Origin: Kingdonia uniflora
Lineage: Eukaryota; Streptophyta; Magnoliopsida; Ranunculales; Circaeasteraceae
Direction of reading: 5' to 3'
NCBI GenBank assembly: GCA_014058105.1
Contig: JACGCM010001655.1
Span: 2,852,001 to 2,916,000, forward strand
DNA length: 64,000 nt
The notes under the pieces were generated by a model. The model had not been told where the DNA came from. It saw only the letters and a list, made by a program, of their open reading frames with translations, and did not search any database. This document shows, one piece after another, positions 26,701 to 37,326 of the stretch. The position numbers and the translations under genes are program-made. Position 1 is the stretch's first letter. Every line of letters starts with the position of its first letter.

Positions 26701-29700
26701 GTACACTTACTAAATTCATGGAATTCCTAATCCTACTAAGCATAAAATATGGACAATCTCTTTATATTACAGACCCCCTAAAGTAATTCCAGATTTATTA
26801 GAGAAAACTAAGTAATACTAACAATATTAAAAGAAGAATAATACTTGGGGTTTGAGAGGCTATGGCTTTGAAGGAATACTCTCTCATTGGGTGTTAATGG
26901 GAGAATAAGAGGTCTTATTCATGTGGTAATTAATGGAGGAAGAAGAAATGGACTCAGTGGGTACCCGCTGGCCTAGCTAGTACATGTACGTGGGAGTTCT
27001 TACTAGGGTCCCAACATCGATCTCGCAAAAATTAGGCTCACCTTCCAAGAAAAAAGAAAAGAAGAATAATGGGGTTGAGACCAATGTTCTACTATGCTAC
27101 CAAGTTGAGAAAGCGGACATACAGTATAAATTCAGGGAGAAAGGGAGTCGAGTTTGTGAAGTCCATCCTTTTATAAATTCGTTGATCACTAAAGAGAATT
27201 ACCATGGCCTAAACATGCATACTAGTCGACTGCAGCCATCAAACATGTGTACTAGAACTAAACGTGGATAAACAGCGACTACAAGTGTGCAGAAAAAAGA
27301 AGTAAATTTAACTACCAAGAAATCCTGTTTCATCATTAATTTCTGTCTTGGATAGCCACTCGAAGGTTAATATAAAAACAAAACTAGCAATCTTTGAGAT
27401 TAACTGTCAATCCTTTCGAACAAGTTGCTTGGTGAGCAAAATTTCAAAGCAATCCAGATCGCCATTTGCTTAAAAATTGCAATGGGTCTTCATGGTTGTC
27501 ACTATCCCCCTTCAATTGTAGACTCTGACAATGGGTCGAGTTTGGGGCGGGTGGAGTAATACCATCCCCATACCCGCCAAATTACCCTACCCCCAAACCC
27601 GCCCCAATACCATTTAACTTAAATGGGGAATACCTAAACCTGCCCCGTTTAAATTTGCCTATACCAAACCCGCCCCAGCACCCATTTAACACCCGTTTAA
27701 AAATCCATATGTTTGATATAGTGTTATTTAATGTTGTCAACAGAATCTAAGTTTTACAAGACTCTAAAGAAACATAGGCATTATTAATACACCAAAGATG
27801 GGATGCGATTCAGACGAGAAAAAGGGAAACAGTTGACAACATAAGATTGGTGTGAGGTTTGATGAAAGCCATTTTCCAAGAAAATTGTTGAAAATGAAAG
27901 TTAGTTTGGTGAAGAATGTTATTTTGGGTATGAAATTGAATTGAGTCTCATACCGATTGTAATGATGGAGTACATAGATGGAGATGAATAATGGTACATA
28001 AATGATCAGAATTGGCAAAAAATGAAATGAGTCACCAGTTTAGTAAAAAGGGGAAATGGGGTTTAAAAAATTTCAACTAAAAACTAAAAATTTACAATCT
28101 TTTTAATGAAAACAAGTAGTAGTAATCAAAAGGGATGAGAATACCAATTGATTCAGAAAGAGAGAATTGATACCTTTCAAATAATGATCTCTTCTTTTAC
28201 TTCTCTTCTTTGTTTTGATCTCTGAGAAAAGAAAGAAAAAGAAATCTAAAATCTTCTTATTAGAATAAGAATGCGAGTTTCATCATAGATTCATTACAAT
28301 CAGAACACTCACTTGACTTGAGCCACAAATGAAAGTTAGTTTGGTGAAGAATGTTGTTTCGAGGTTGAAATGAAGAGAAGCTGATGACAGAACACAAGAG
28401 GCTGGACTTAACTAACATGTCTTTAGAATTAGTTTTAACTTAAGGGTATTCAAGTCATATTCTTTATAACTGGGTCGGGTAACGGGGACCCATTTATTTG
28501 AGCCTAAAACCAGACCCGCCCCAATAAATAAATGGTTTTTTTTAAAACCAAACCCGACCCATACCCGTAATAGTCATACCAAACCTGCCTCATTAAGGGC
28601 GGGGCGGGTTAAATTGCCAGCCCTACACATATTAAGGATATACAAGTCTGACATTTTCAAAAACCAGTCTTCCTCAGTACGAAAGCTAGCCGATGTATGA
28701 TGATATATCTTTCTTCTAAAAATATTGATATAAGATATCACATAATCCGCTGAAAACTCATTAAAAGAAGTAGATTAAATGTTTCTGGAAAAATGAGAAA
28801 ATGAGAAATTTAGTTTAGCTCGAATCAGTTTCCTGATATATGAGCCAAATACTGATATAGTTTTTACCCCTTAAGAAAAGCTATATCAGCTAATACATGA
28901 GCAATAGTTATTGTGATTTGACCAATGATTCTGTCATTTGTTAGTAGATTATACTTTTCTCTTTGTCTCTCTGCATATGCAATTCTGGTGAACCCACGTT
29001 TCTGGTGATCCAGTATATGTGTATCGACCCATGCATTATCCTGCTTCAGCAAGGAATGGATAATATGTAAACATGAATTCGTCACCATAGTACTGTAATT
29101 CTCTCCATAAATCACTCCTTTCTCCCACGAACTTCATCTTCTAGGATTTATCCTTGCATAATTTAACTTATATTATATATATATACATTTGTCTATACTA
29201 ATTTGGTTTGTTTGACCAATTTCGACAGGGTGACACAGGAATGAAGGGTAAATTTGCAACCCGTGTGGCTGGATCTGCTGACATGTACAAAGTAAGAGTC
29301 TTATAGTACGTTTCTTTGCTAATTGTAGAAGTTCATTTTAAACTTACCAATACATAGGATAGTGAATAAATAAAATTCATGGGATAGTGAAAGTTCTACA
29401 TGCTTGGTGCTTGAGCACAATTGCAGAAATTAAATATCATTTTCTTAGGTACATATCTAGGTACTATGATAAGTTATCTAAGTAACACTAGATCATAAAG
29501 GCTAGCGTATCTTTCTTTTCTATAAATAGGGTTGTAATCTTTTTTATCGATTAGTAACTGAATTGATATTCAGTTTAGTTTATTTGGAGGAACAATTTTC
29601 CTTGAAGCAAATCGATGGTGGCCGATCCTCAATCCAAGGATTAATCAATAGTAAGAGTCTTAATAAAATTTCATTACCTAAGTAAATTTTCATCACAACA

Positions 29701-32700
29701 TGACTACCATCATTGCTGAGCCCACATTTGTTCTGAAGTTGGGCTCAGTGACGCATGTGCGACTCTTGGGATGACGTAAAATCTCCAGATAAAGTAGAAG
29801 ATCAAAACTGTAGAATACTGCAAAGATAAATCAATTGATTGCCTAGCTCAAAATTATCCTTATTGTATGTTCAGATTTCATATTCAAATATATTCTAGAA
29901 ATCTCACTGCTTAATAAGATTAAGTTTATACTAAGAGTCTACAATTGAAGGGGAAAAAAATCTCTATTTTCCCCAAAACCATGATGCTAACTATGAAGCC
30001 TATTTCGCCAAATAGGCTACAAGGATTGATTGAATTAAATGGTGAATCAGCCGCAGAAGTGCGAAACTGAAAGTAAAGAAGCAAAAAGAATACAAACCAG
30101 CGCTCACTAGTTTACATGAAGACCCCCAGTAAAAGGGGAAAACTCACATTTGAAGACAACTGAAAAGTATCAGATATAAATCATAAATCAGAATTTGTTA
30201 ACTCAAGGAAGAAAATGACTTAAGCAACAACCCTTATTATCAATTTGCTAACTTAATCACGATTTTGTTGTTTTATTGAAGGTATTGAAACATATGCTTT
30301 TCTTAATGAAATGGTAAAGCATGATTTTTTTCCGAAAAACTTTCTATAACGTAAATTTTGTATGTTTTATCAATACTTGCTTAAAAAATCGCTACAAATG
30401 TACTTGTTATATAAAAAGACATACTACCAGCAAAAAAATGCTAATTATGATGTAACCAATCTATAAACCTTCATTCTCTACCTGATGTTGGACTAGTAGG
30501 TAACTGAGAAGGATTTTCACATCTATCTCCCCTTCATTCTTTGTAAGTAACTAATCCATGCATTCTATAACCCTCTATCCCTTGAGGCACTCAATCAAAA
30601 ATATACAAAGAAACACTGGTCCAAATATTCAAAGACTTGTACTATTTCAGATTGCTGAATCACTAATAAAGGCGCAAATTGAACTCTCTCTCTCACCCCC
30701 CCCCCCCTTTGGTTTTCCCAGTTGTTCTGAAATTAGTAGGTTTTTATCTCTCAAATCGATGGTAGGAGCCAAGATTGGAGGAAGGTAAGTGGGTTGGGTT
30801 CTATCGGGGGATTGGGGATTGAGCCCCTTAAAAATTTATTGGGCATATTGAAGGTATTTTAGTTAAAATCAAGCTAAGTATATCATCATATTGACCCCCA
30901 AATGATCAACTCGTGGGAAAGAAACATATTAATTAGGACATACCTATTACCTATTAGTCCAAACCATAACTCCACAGGGGACTATAACTGTGGTGTGGTA
31001 TACGTGGACAATTTTGGGTGCTCTTATTTTATTTACTTTCAATTGACAAATCTTTTTTCTTTTTTTCTTTTTTTTTGAAGTAAACGATTCCCTATATTTT
31101 CCTTTTTGAAAGTCTTTGATAAATCTATGGCTAGAATTGATATTCTTCAGTATCATTATAGTAAACACTTAGCGATTTTGTACGAAGGTAGTTAATATAC
31201 TGTTTGTAGCACGTATAAATAAAATTTCCTTTTTTTTTTTTTTTTCCATCCTACACGAAATAGTAAGTTGTGAGGTGTTTTACTTGTGGATACGTTGTCT
31301 AATATCTTAACATGGTTGGCATAGGTAAATAACCGCAAGCCATACCACAGTGTCAATTTTGTCATCGCACATGATGGATTCACATTGCATGACCTGGTTT
31401 CTTACAATTTCAAGGTATCATTACACGTCCAGAGGAGTGTCTTCATAATGTCATTTCATTGAATATATATATATATATAAGAGATGTTTCCTAATCGAAA
31501 TCTTAACTACTGCTTTGATAGCATAATGATGCTAATGGAGAAGGTGGGAATGATGGAAACAATGATAATCTTAGTTGGAACTGTGGATTTGAAGGTGAAG
31601 TCTTTGGGTACAACATTCTTTTCTTTTTTCAGCTTACATAATCTCCAAAATGAGAAATGATGTAAGAACTTAAATCAAGAGTTATAATCAAACTCTAGCC
31701 CTATTTAAGTTTTCTCCTAAGCTAAGGGGTTCAAAAACTCGGACTCGAGATCTGGATCACCCACAGCCGATCCCTAGTTGGATCGAGCAATCCGACTCCG
31801 AGATGACCCCAAGTTGACTTATATATGAATTTAAATCTTATAAATAAAATAGTGTTCCGATTCACTTCGAGCGATTTGAGTTGACTCGGAAACACTTGGA
31901 CAGGTCGATCCGAGTTCGAAAGTTCTGGGACAATCCACTGTTTTTCTGAGAAATCACCTAGAATTATATCAGATCGGACCAGGCTGATCTAGAGTTGGAT
32001 CTAACTATCCCGGCCGATCCAATCTGAGTTTTCGAGTCATGAAATCAACTTATGTGTCCGATTTATGTGTTTGAGTATCATAAATGTGTAATCATAGCGT
32101 ATATGCAGGTAGTAAGACGTGTCATACACGTTCTACTTGTGTCGGATAGCGACACAAGTGCCCCTCAGTATTATATTGCTACTAACTAGGTACTTTTAAT
32201 TTTACCAGTTGCCGTCACCGATCACGATAGACATATAACAGGCCACAATACTCTCTAATTACAAGTGTCCTTTTTTTTTAAAAGTTTTTTTCTGTGCCTT
32301 TTTTGGGCCCCCTCCATATCCCTGGAGGGTTATGATATTTTTGGTGTAGCTTTTCTTTAGTTACCTCTCTTGACATTTGAATCTTGGACGTGAGGTTGGC
32401 TCTTATACCAAATCGGAAGACCCATATTGCTGCATAAAAAATACCTAGAGAATAGCGGTGTTGTGATTTTATATCATAGAACATGTTCAATAAAAATGAA
32501 AATTTAAAATTTATTTGAAAGAATTAAGGATCAAAGTATCGAAAGTGATTGGTATACTGGTCAGGATAGTCGCATAAATCCTTACTATATTTTTCTGGGA
32601 TGATAAATATTCTGTTTCAATTTTCGATGGAATTAAAATTAAAGATTCTAAATCTCCGAGTTGTCGGAACTATAAGCTGCGGAATATTTGCTGCATATCT

Positions 32701-35700
32701 GGTATACCTATACATGTAACAAAACATAGCAAAAAATATATATGTGAATCAATTTGTAATTTTCACTGAAACATTAATATGTTTTCGTTGTTTTAACTTA
32801 TCTGGTCGTTGGATCATACTGGTCACGCACTTCTCATGGTCAAATCCAGCTTGGCCCAAATATTCATTTGAGAAAGTAAGTTTAATATTCTCTTATGTCC
32901 CCTCTATTCTAATAATCAACATGTCTTATCATCTCTGTATTATGTGATGTCTGGCAAACTTATTTGACAATATAATGTTATATTTCTAGTTGTTATGTTG
33001 CCCAGGGAATGGCCATTGTTAATGCTGTCTGTTCCAAACAGGAGAAACTGCTGACGGTAATATTAATGCTCTACGCTCTCGACAGATGAAAAACTTCCAT
33101 TTGGCTTTAATGGTCTCCCAGGTACAAAAAGCTACATGCTCAGTTCATCATTTTTGTGGATCATCAAAAACATTACATCCCTATTTTATCATGGCATTAA
33201 CCTTTCCATTATAGCATCTTGTTAACAAGAAATATCTACGTGCTTATTACTTGAGTCTAGCGAGTCTGCATGTGTGGTATAGGTGCTACTCACACATCAA
33301 CACATTCCTTACCTGTAAATATGTTCGATTTACTTCCACAGACTGTATGTGTTGTGATTGTCATGTGGAACTGCTGTGCCTCTGGATATCTGGTTACATA
33401 TTTCGATTGCCACTGTATGATTAATAGAGGTTAGATTAGTAGATTTTGGTGGCTACTATTCGTTACATCAATATTGATTAAACCCAATATGTTCAACCCA
33501 ACTTCGTCGGTGCGTTTGAGTTGTTATTTGGAGTTCAGTCTCACAATTCTGGACCTTGGTATCTTGATTTGATCCAAGCGTAATCTTAATGTACTTACAT
33601 AATATCATGTATTTAGTATTTACCAGAAAAATATAGTATCTGCGTAAGTTAAATATAAAAACACTGTAGTGCAGCTGGGAAATACAAATGCCAAAGTGAT
33701 TAATTGAACTTATGGCCATCAACTGAAAGTATATGCGGTCATTTTATTGGTGGAGCCATAGACAGCAAAATACAATATCTGCATCCTTTCTGCAAAAAAA
33801 TCTCTAAAGCTAGAGGATGAGTTCAAAATAACTAAAACGATGAAGCTCCATCTTCTGAGCAATCTTTTATCGCCTGCAGCTAATAATTATTACCTGAAAA
33901 ATGGTGGTGAATTTTAATGAGTACATGACTTAGTAAGTAGGTCAACTACTTAGGTCTACCTTTATGTAGATTCATACAATTTCTATTTATTGATTAATAA
34001 TATCGGAAAATATATCGTACTTACCTACGACATACCTTGTACCTTCTGCAAAACATCATTACTAAAGTATCCTCATATTATTTACTCAATAGCAAATAAA
34101 TAAAAGAATACTTTAGAATCACAACTCCAATATCTACGTAAGTTCGTACACGCTACACGCGGTGCGTATACATAAACTCGAACATACTACATGTGTAGTA
34201 CAGGTTAATAAAACACTCACGCAAGCTCGCACACGTTCCACGTGGTGTGTACATATGCTCGAACACACTCTACGTTCTTTATTGCAATGGTTGAAGGGAC
34301 CCTCGCCCCAAGGCCATAGAATAATTCTCATGGATCGTTTTGATTCATACCAAGATATTTTTTCCAGTGCTTAGGTTAAGTTTCTCTTTAAAGTATCTAT
34401 AAAACTTAGGCCAGTTACATAACTTTTCAGATCTTAAAGTGTGCATTAGGATATCGAAGGATGGCTTGTACAACCTACTATGTGAAATAACTAATTTTTG
34501 AATCTAGTATAAGCTAGAGAGATGATTTACTTAGCTTTAAGGATAGCAGTACTTTGTTACTTTTGCATAATACTTCTTCCTTGTTTTTGATTCTTAGGTA
34601 TATGTCTAAAGAATTTAGAGGCACTGCGTTGTAGTTACTATGCTTACTAAATTTATCTACATTCTTTTGCATCTGTCGGAATCTTAAGCATACAAGATTG
34701 TCTTGCTGTTGGATCCCAACTAAATTACTGTATAATCTTTAGTATTGACTATGATTTACTTGTGTTTATTGTTTTATCTAGGGAACACCGATGATGCTAA
34801 TGGGTGATGAATATGGTCATACGCGCTATGGGAACAATAACAGTTATGGACATGATACTTCCTTAAATAATTTTCAGTGGGGGCAGGTAATTTGTGCTTT
34901 ATTTCTCCCCATTTATCAACATAATGCGGGCCAATTAATGATATAAATTTCCTGTAAATGCAGCTGGATGCCAAGAACGTTAGTCAATATCGGTTCTTTG
35001 CAGAGATGATAAAGTTTCGCAAGACGTGCCCTTTATTTGGACGCGAAAGTTTTCTTGACAAAGTAATTCTTGTTCTCGATACAACTCTAGAGCAGTACCA
35101 TTTGTGTTTTCAATGTCAAAATTGTTACAGTGAAACCTGTTTTATTACACCTATATAAATGCATAACCTCTCTAAATACACCAAAAAAACAATGGTCCCT
35201 AAATGCATATCTTATCTGCAACCTCTCTGAATGCATAACCTTTTCTATGCACACTTTTTGCTGATCCCAAGGGTGTGCATTTATATAGGCTTAACTGTAG
35301 CTTCTACTAACTGAGTTTACTGAACATACTAATCATGCTCAAATGGTATGATAAATTCATGTGTGATTATTTGGAAACCGAAAGTCCTCCAACGGTATAG
35401 TTCTATAATAGCACCCGGTCAAATATTTAGCAGATTTCGTGTAACGGTACGAGTGTATCTTGGGAACACCTCTCTTATCCCTTTAGTTGATTATCAACCT
35501 TTAACGTTGATGTGAGTACTCACAGGTTTTTGCGTGCTGGTAAACTAATTGGAATCTATAATTTCACGCAGAGTGATGTGACCTGGCATGAGGATAACTG
35601 GGAAAACTTTGAGAGCAAGTTCCTTGCATTTACGTAAGACACACCACCTTGTTATTATCACCATCTATATTAAGTAAAGTTTTAATTAATCCCAGTTAGC

Positions 35701-37326
35701 TAAACGAATTCTTATTCTTCGTGCTTATTGTTAAGAATATTTTGCGGTGAATGATTCATTAACGCCTTAATAGTACTATTGCGTTAGCAATAACATCTTA
35801 TCATCAATTCACTTCTTACCATCAAAGCAGTTGGACTCTACTTCTTATGGATATAAGAACTGTTTTGTAGTACTCTGTTGGGTATTCATTTTCTTATATC
35901 AACATACATAAAACTTTGGGTTTGTTTTCCACAGGCTGCTATAGTACTTGGGTATTTCCACTTGACCGTATTATTATTGTTTATTTTCATGAATACCCAG
36001 AGTAAAAATTTATGTTACCTTTTAGTTTTGCATATGCTTTTTATAGTTGAGGATTTCCCAAATTCTGGATGAAAATCCGGACACCAAATCCGATTTGAAT
36101 CAGACATACCCGAACCATATATAGTTTCCATATGCCAAGTTGCTAATTAGGATTTTTAGACGTCTGTTAGCTACTTGTCAGCATTGATGCATTGATATAT
36201 GAAAGCCATGATCTTATGTCACTTTCGTAATTTTTCTTGTGTGATACCATCTACAGGATTGATTTATGGGCTTATGGCAATAAATCTGTATTGTATACTA
36301 TGTATAATACTATAATTGTGGTGAAATGACATAAAGATTGATCAAATTAAACAAGCAAACAAGTACAATAGGCAAGATAAGACAAGACGTAAGGTATAAA
36401 CGTAAAGAAGAAGAAAGAACCACCTCAAGGATTGATGTGGAAATGCCAATGAAGAGTGAGAAAACCTAAAGGCAATTGCACTTGGCGATTCGTTATCAAT
36501 CAGAAAACGATAATAGGTTCTTCCATTCTTACTTTCTCCAAAAAAAATAAAATGTCTATTTAAAGACCCCTGAACCCTGTCTACTATTCCAAGTGTGCGT
36601 CAAAAGAATAGTACCTTGTGATAGTGATTTGAACTTTTAACTCCAGTTACCCAGTAGTAATTAGATTTAACACATTTCATCAAAACTGACTATGATGACA
36701 TATAAGATTACATACTAAGGCTTGGTCTATGTAACTATCACAATCTTTAAGCTTGCACAGTAACAACATTAAGATCTAGAGTTATTTGGAGATGAGAAAG
36801 ATGGAATGAAGAGAATATGTACTTTACATGCTACACGAGTGTGTCTTGCTGATGAAACTTTAAACTTGCAGGCTACATGACCACAACCTTCAGGAAGACG
36901 TCTACTTGGCATTCAATACACATGACTACTTTGTTAAAGCGACAATACCCTCACCTCCGGCTAAAAGACGTTGGTTCCGAGTGGTATGTCATATTGTAAT
37001 TCTTCTTTTTGATGAAGATGCTGTCTCATAGATCCCAAAGTTGTTTATGCATGATCTGTTACGTGTAGTCAATCTTTGTTATCTTGTTTTTTGTATTAAC
37101 AAAATTTAAAGTTGGGGCCTATGATAGGAGTTGTCTTGAATGCAAGACTCTTCCTTTTTTGTTTCAAATAATGTGTCACCCTAAGTAGAACTCTATTCTC
37201 ATGTAATTGCAGGTAGACACCAATCTTGGGTCCCCTGATGATTTCTTTCCGGAAGGTGTTCCAGGGATTGAAAGCACGTACAATATTGCCCCTTATTCTT
37301 CAATTCTTCTTCAAGCTAAACCGTGA
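5715..37326 (+). CDS. ISA3: Isoamylase 3, plastid starch-debranching enzyme (24 exons)
   Basis: Hydrolyses alpha-1,6 branches of short-branched glucans, mainly during starch breakdown in the plastid. Exons: 5715-5803, 5876-5933, 6125-6199, 6464-6621, 7369-7462, 7558-7794, 11103-11207, 11568-11672, 12702-12836, 13335-13421, 14832-14889, 15048-15111, 16545-16644, 19132-19232, 26340-26391, 29229-29291, 31325-31414, 31522-31594, 33042-33121, 34782-34886, 34964-35062, 35572-35633, 36872-36983, 37213-37326. They sum to 2316 nt, or 771 residues, close to Arabidopsis ISA3 (about 764). The Ser/Lys-rich start suits a transit peptide. A CBM48 domain follows from about residue 90, then the GH13 core. Conserved regions are DVVYNHT (356-362), GFRFDLA with nucleophile Asp434, EPWD with acid Glu471, and AHDGF with Asp544. 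No stop or frameshift was found. Exon 2 has no good GT donor; a GC donor (AAG/GCAAGA) or a weak GT six bases later both keep frame. Transposons fill introns 6, 14 and 15. Confidence 0.93.
6704..6841. repeat. Small repeat cluster with a 12-bp palindrome in ISA3 intron 4
   Basis: The segment AATATTTAATATTTATCG is present twice (about 6704 and 6752), and GTTGTCTTGAACAAAA twice (6739 and 6826). Between the second copy of each sits a perfect inverted repeat, TCCTAACCCATA at 6773-6784 and TATGGGTTAGGA at 6793-6804, with an 8-base loop. The remaining intron (6622-7368) holds nothing recognisable. It could be the relic of a small insertion with flanking duplications. Confidence 0.6.
8664..9040 (+). 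repeat. 5' LTR of the non-autonomous element
   Basis: 377 bp, with a TATATAAAAGGGG promoter-like motif near 8876. It aligns throughout with 10699-11038 apart from point changes and one 37-base segment (around 8832-8868) that the right copy lacks. Confidence 0.88.
9064..9666 (+). CDS. Internal ORF of the non-autonomous LTR element, gag-like or unknown
   Basis: The 200-residue frame starts [11 protein letters not shown] just after the primer-binding site. It contains an amphipathic heptad-like stretch ([17 protein letters not shown], about residues 23-39), a feature of some retroelement Gag N-termini. It has no zinc knuckle, protease or RT motif. Further short frames in the same direction (9578-9820, 10052-10276, 10293-10598) suggest one longer ancestral product broken by frameshifts. 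I do not recognise a specific family; this is the product of the mobile element and not an ISA3 exon. Confidence 0.5.
   Translation: MPDVASFKSKMPLGRAAMKKHTLAQDVAKLTERLDRLVEALGTGAFIPPPQSTTILPPIYDDYPEDWSTSAKTGETKTPFVHFPVDSDVESETLMFDTASKEMATVFEGSVNDLPSQALSSYPKAAPNGVQFFVESAIKDNPAIYDITRIHDKGDTGVHYGVQWVSPIRALVGSTAANGGFVAAGNEDFDADFGKVLDRA
10699..11038 (+). repeat. 3' LTR of the non-autonomous element
   Basis: 340 bp. It matches the left LTR but carries a 37-base deletion next to the TATA-like motif (TCTATAAAAGGGG near 10876). It ends about 65 bases before ISA3 exon 7 (11103), so the element has left the acceptor site intact. Confidence 0.88.
11673..12701. other. ISA3 intron 8, no recognised feature
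   Basis: AT-rich intron sequence with short purine-rich blocks near 12290-12340. No coding match, terminal repeat or RNA gene was seen. Introns 9, 10 and 11 (12837-13334, 13422-14831, 14890-15047) are likewise plain; short frames in them, for example near 14328-14566, have no recognisable domain. Confidence 0.5.
15112..19131. other. ISA3 introns 12 and 13, only minor repeats
   Basis: Exon 13 (16545-16644) divides this stretch. In the second intron, 17560-17800 is more GC-rich than its surroundings and looks like a fragment of a foreign repeat. A roughly 32-base motif ending CTTCTTTTGACTTAG is present twice in tandem at about 18385-18450. No coding domain, LTR or inverted repeat could be established. 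Confidence 0.4.
19757..20943. mobile_element. TA-flanked element with nested inverted repeats in ISA3 intron 14
   Basis: The left end reads TA-CAATAAAACCTCTATAGA (TA at 19755-19756). The right end is the inverted relative, …ATACATGTTTCACTG-TA (TA at 20944-20945). This gives terminal inverted repeats of the form CARTRAAACMTSTATA and a TA duplication as in Tc1/mariner-like elements. Inside, about 19795-20060 pairs with about 20280-20520 as a long imperfect hairpin; for example GTAGACATGCAATAAATAAC recurs inverted near 20300-20330. A further motif (TTTAGCYAAGTTTGYTAA…) occurs twice directly near 20560 and 20735 and once inverted near 20250. No transposase frame is present, so it is a non-autonomous, foldback-like element. 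Confidence 0.7.
21602..22520 (+). pseudogene. Copia gag region (broken)
   Basis: The reading [21 protein letters not shown] is the hallmark of plant Copia Gag N-termini (gag-polypeptide/UBN2 type). The frame then shifts near 21,770 and again near 22,140. A CCHC-like knuckle (C-D-Y-C-S-K-W-G-Y…C) follows at about 22,463-22,508, with the His position changed to Tyr. The probable original ATG at about 21,597 now runs into a TGA two codons later. Confidence 0.8.
22690..23830 (+). pseudogene. Copia protease and integrase region (broken)
   Basis: The aspartic protease signature [12 protein letters not shown] is at about 22,701-22,736. A GAG-pre-integrase His/Cys segment follows at about 23,080-23,220. 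The integrase core has [11 protein letters not shown] and HSDQGREF (about 23,340-23,495), i.e. two of the DDE acidic residues. Several stops and shifts interrupt it. Most of the integrase C-terminal region to about 24,400 is only patchily readable. Confidence 0.8.
24447..25870 (+). pseudogene. Copia reverse transcriptase and RNase H (best preserved part)
   Basis: A 245-residue open stretch (24,447-25,184) covers the RT core: [44 protein letters not shown] and the catalytic [10 protein letters not shown] stop at 25,182-25,184 and another near 25,214 break the link to RNase H. RNase H continues at 25,293-25,613 ([14 protein letters not shown]) and 25,656-25,870 ([17 protein letters not shown]). 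The GADYAGS motif near 25,520 replaces the usual WADADWAG-type catalytic segment. Confidence 0.85.
25876..27518. other. End of ISA3 intron 14 and start of intron 15
   Basis: Exon 15 (26340-26391) lies here. The remaining sequence is AT-rich and shows no domain or paired terminal repeat. The part at about 26,540-27,300 looks like repeat debris with LTR-like base composition, but no partner copy is in the window. Confidence 0.4.
27519..28625. mobile_element. Non-autonomous hAT-like element with GC-rich subterminal repeats
   Basis: The two ends are related in inverted orientation: TAGACTCTGACAATGGGTCG on the left and, reading inwards from the right, TAGGGCTGGCAATTTAACCC. Both subterminal regions are crowded with CCCGCCCC / GGGGCGGG and ACCCGACCC-type motifs, unlike the AT-rich middle. 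This layout is typical of plant hAT-superfamily ends. No transposase frame is present. An 8-bp target duplication could not be found (TTCAATTG versus CACATATT), so the borders are approximate. It sits in ISA3 intron 15. Confidence 0.6.
29292..31324. other. ISA3 intron 16, no recognised feature
   Basis: Two kilobases of intron with simple sequence runs only: a nine-base C run near 30,695 and T-rich runs near 31,055 and 31,235. Small open frames on both strands have no recognisable domain. The intron ends in a proper AG at 31,323-31,324. Confidence 0.5.
31728..32045. mobile_element. Putative MITE with CTCGGA-rich repeats in ISA3 intron 18
   Basis: The ends are imperfect inverted repeats, TTCAAAAACTCGGACTCGAG on the left and, on the opposite strand from the right, GACTCGAAAACTCAGATTGG. 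The interior is dense in GGATCG, CCGATCC and GACTCGG motifs in both directions. It is non-coding. Target duplications are not obvious, so superfamily and borders are uncertain. A 10-bp hairpin (ACTTGTGTCG / CGACACAAGT, 32,135-32,159) follows nearby. Confidence 0.45.
32160..34781. other. ISA3 introns 18 (end) and 19, no recognised element
   Basis: Exon 19 (33042-33121) is the only coding part. Around 34,140-34,290, motifs such as ACACG and CTCGAACA recur in a loosely alternating pattern (CGCTACACGCGGTGCG, CGTTCCACGTGGTGTG), a degenerate local repeat about 90 bases apart. Nothing else was recognised. Confidence 0.4.
35128..35297. mobile_element. 170-bp TA-flanked MITE in ISA3 intron 21
   Basis: It begins TA-CAGTGAAACCTGTTTTA and ends, inverted, …GGCTTAACTG-TA, so TA flanks both sides (35,126-35,127 and 35,298-35,299). 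Its terminal sequence matches that of the 19757-20943 element, and both share inner motifs such as CTCTCTAAATRCA and TGCATTTA. It is a short relative of that family with no coding capacity, lying about 65 bases after the exon 21 donor. Confidence 0.65.
35634..36871. other. ISA3 intron 22, no recognised feature
   Basis: AT-rich intron with no coding domain, LTR or clear terminal repeat. The segment 36,330-36,800 looks like an old repeat fragment by composition only. Confidence 0.45.
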
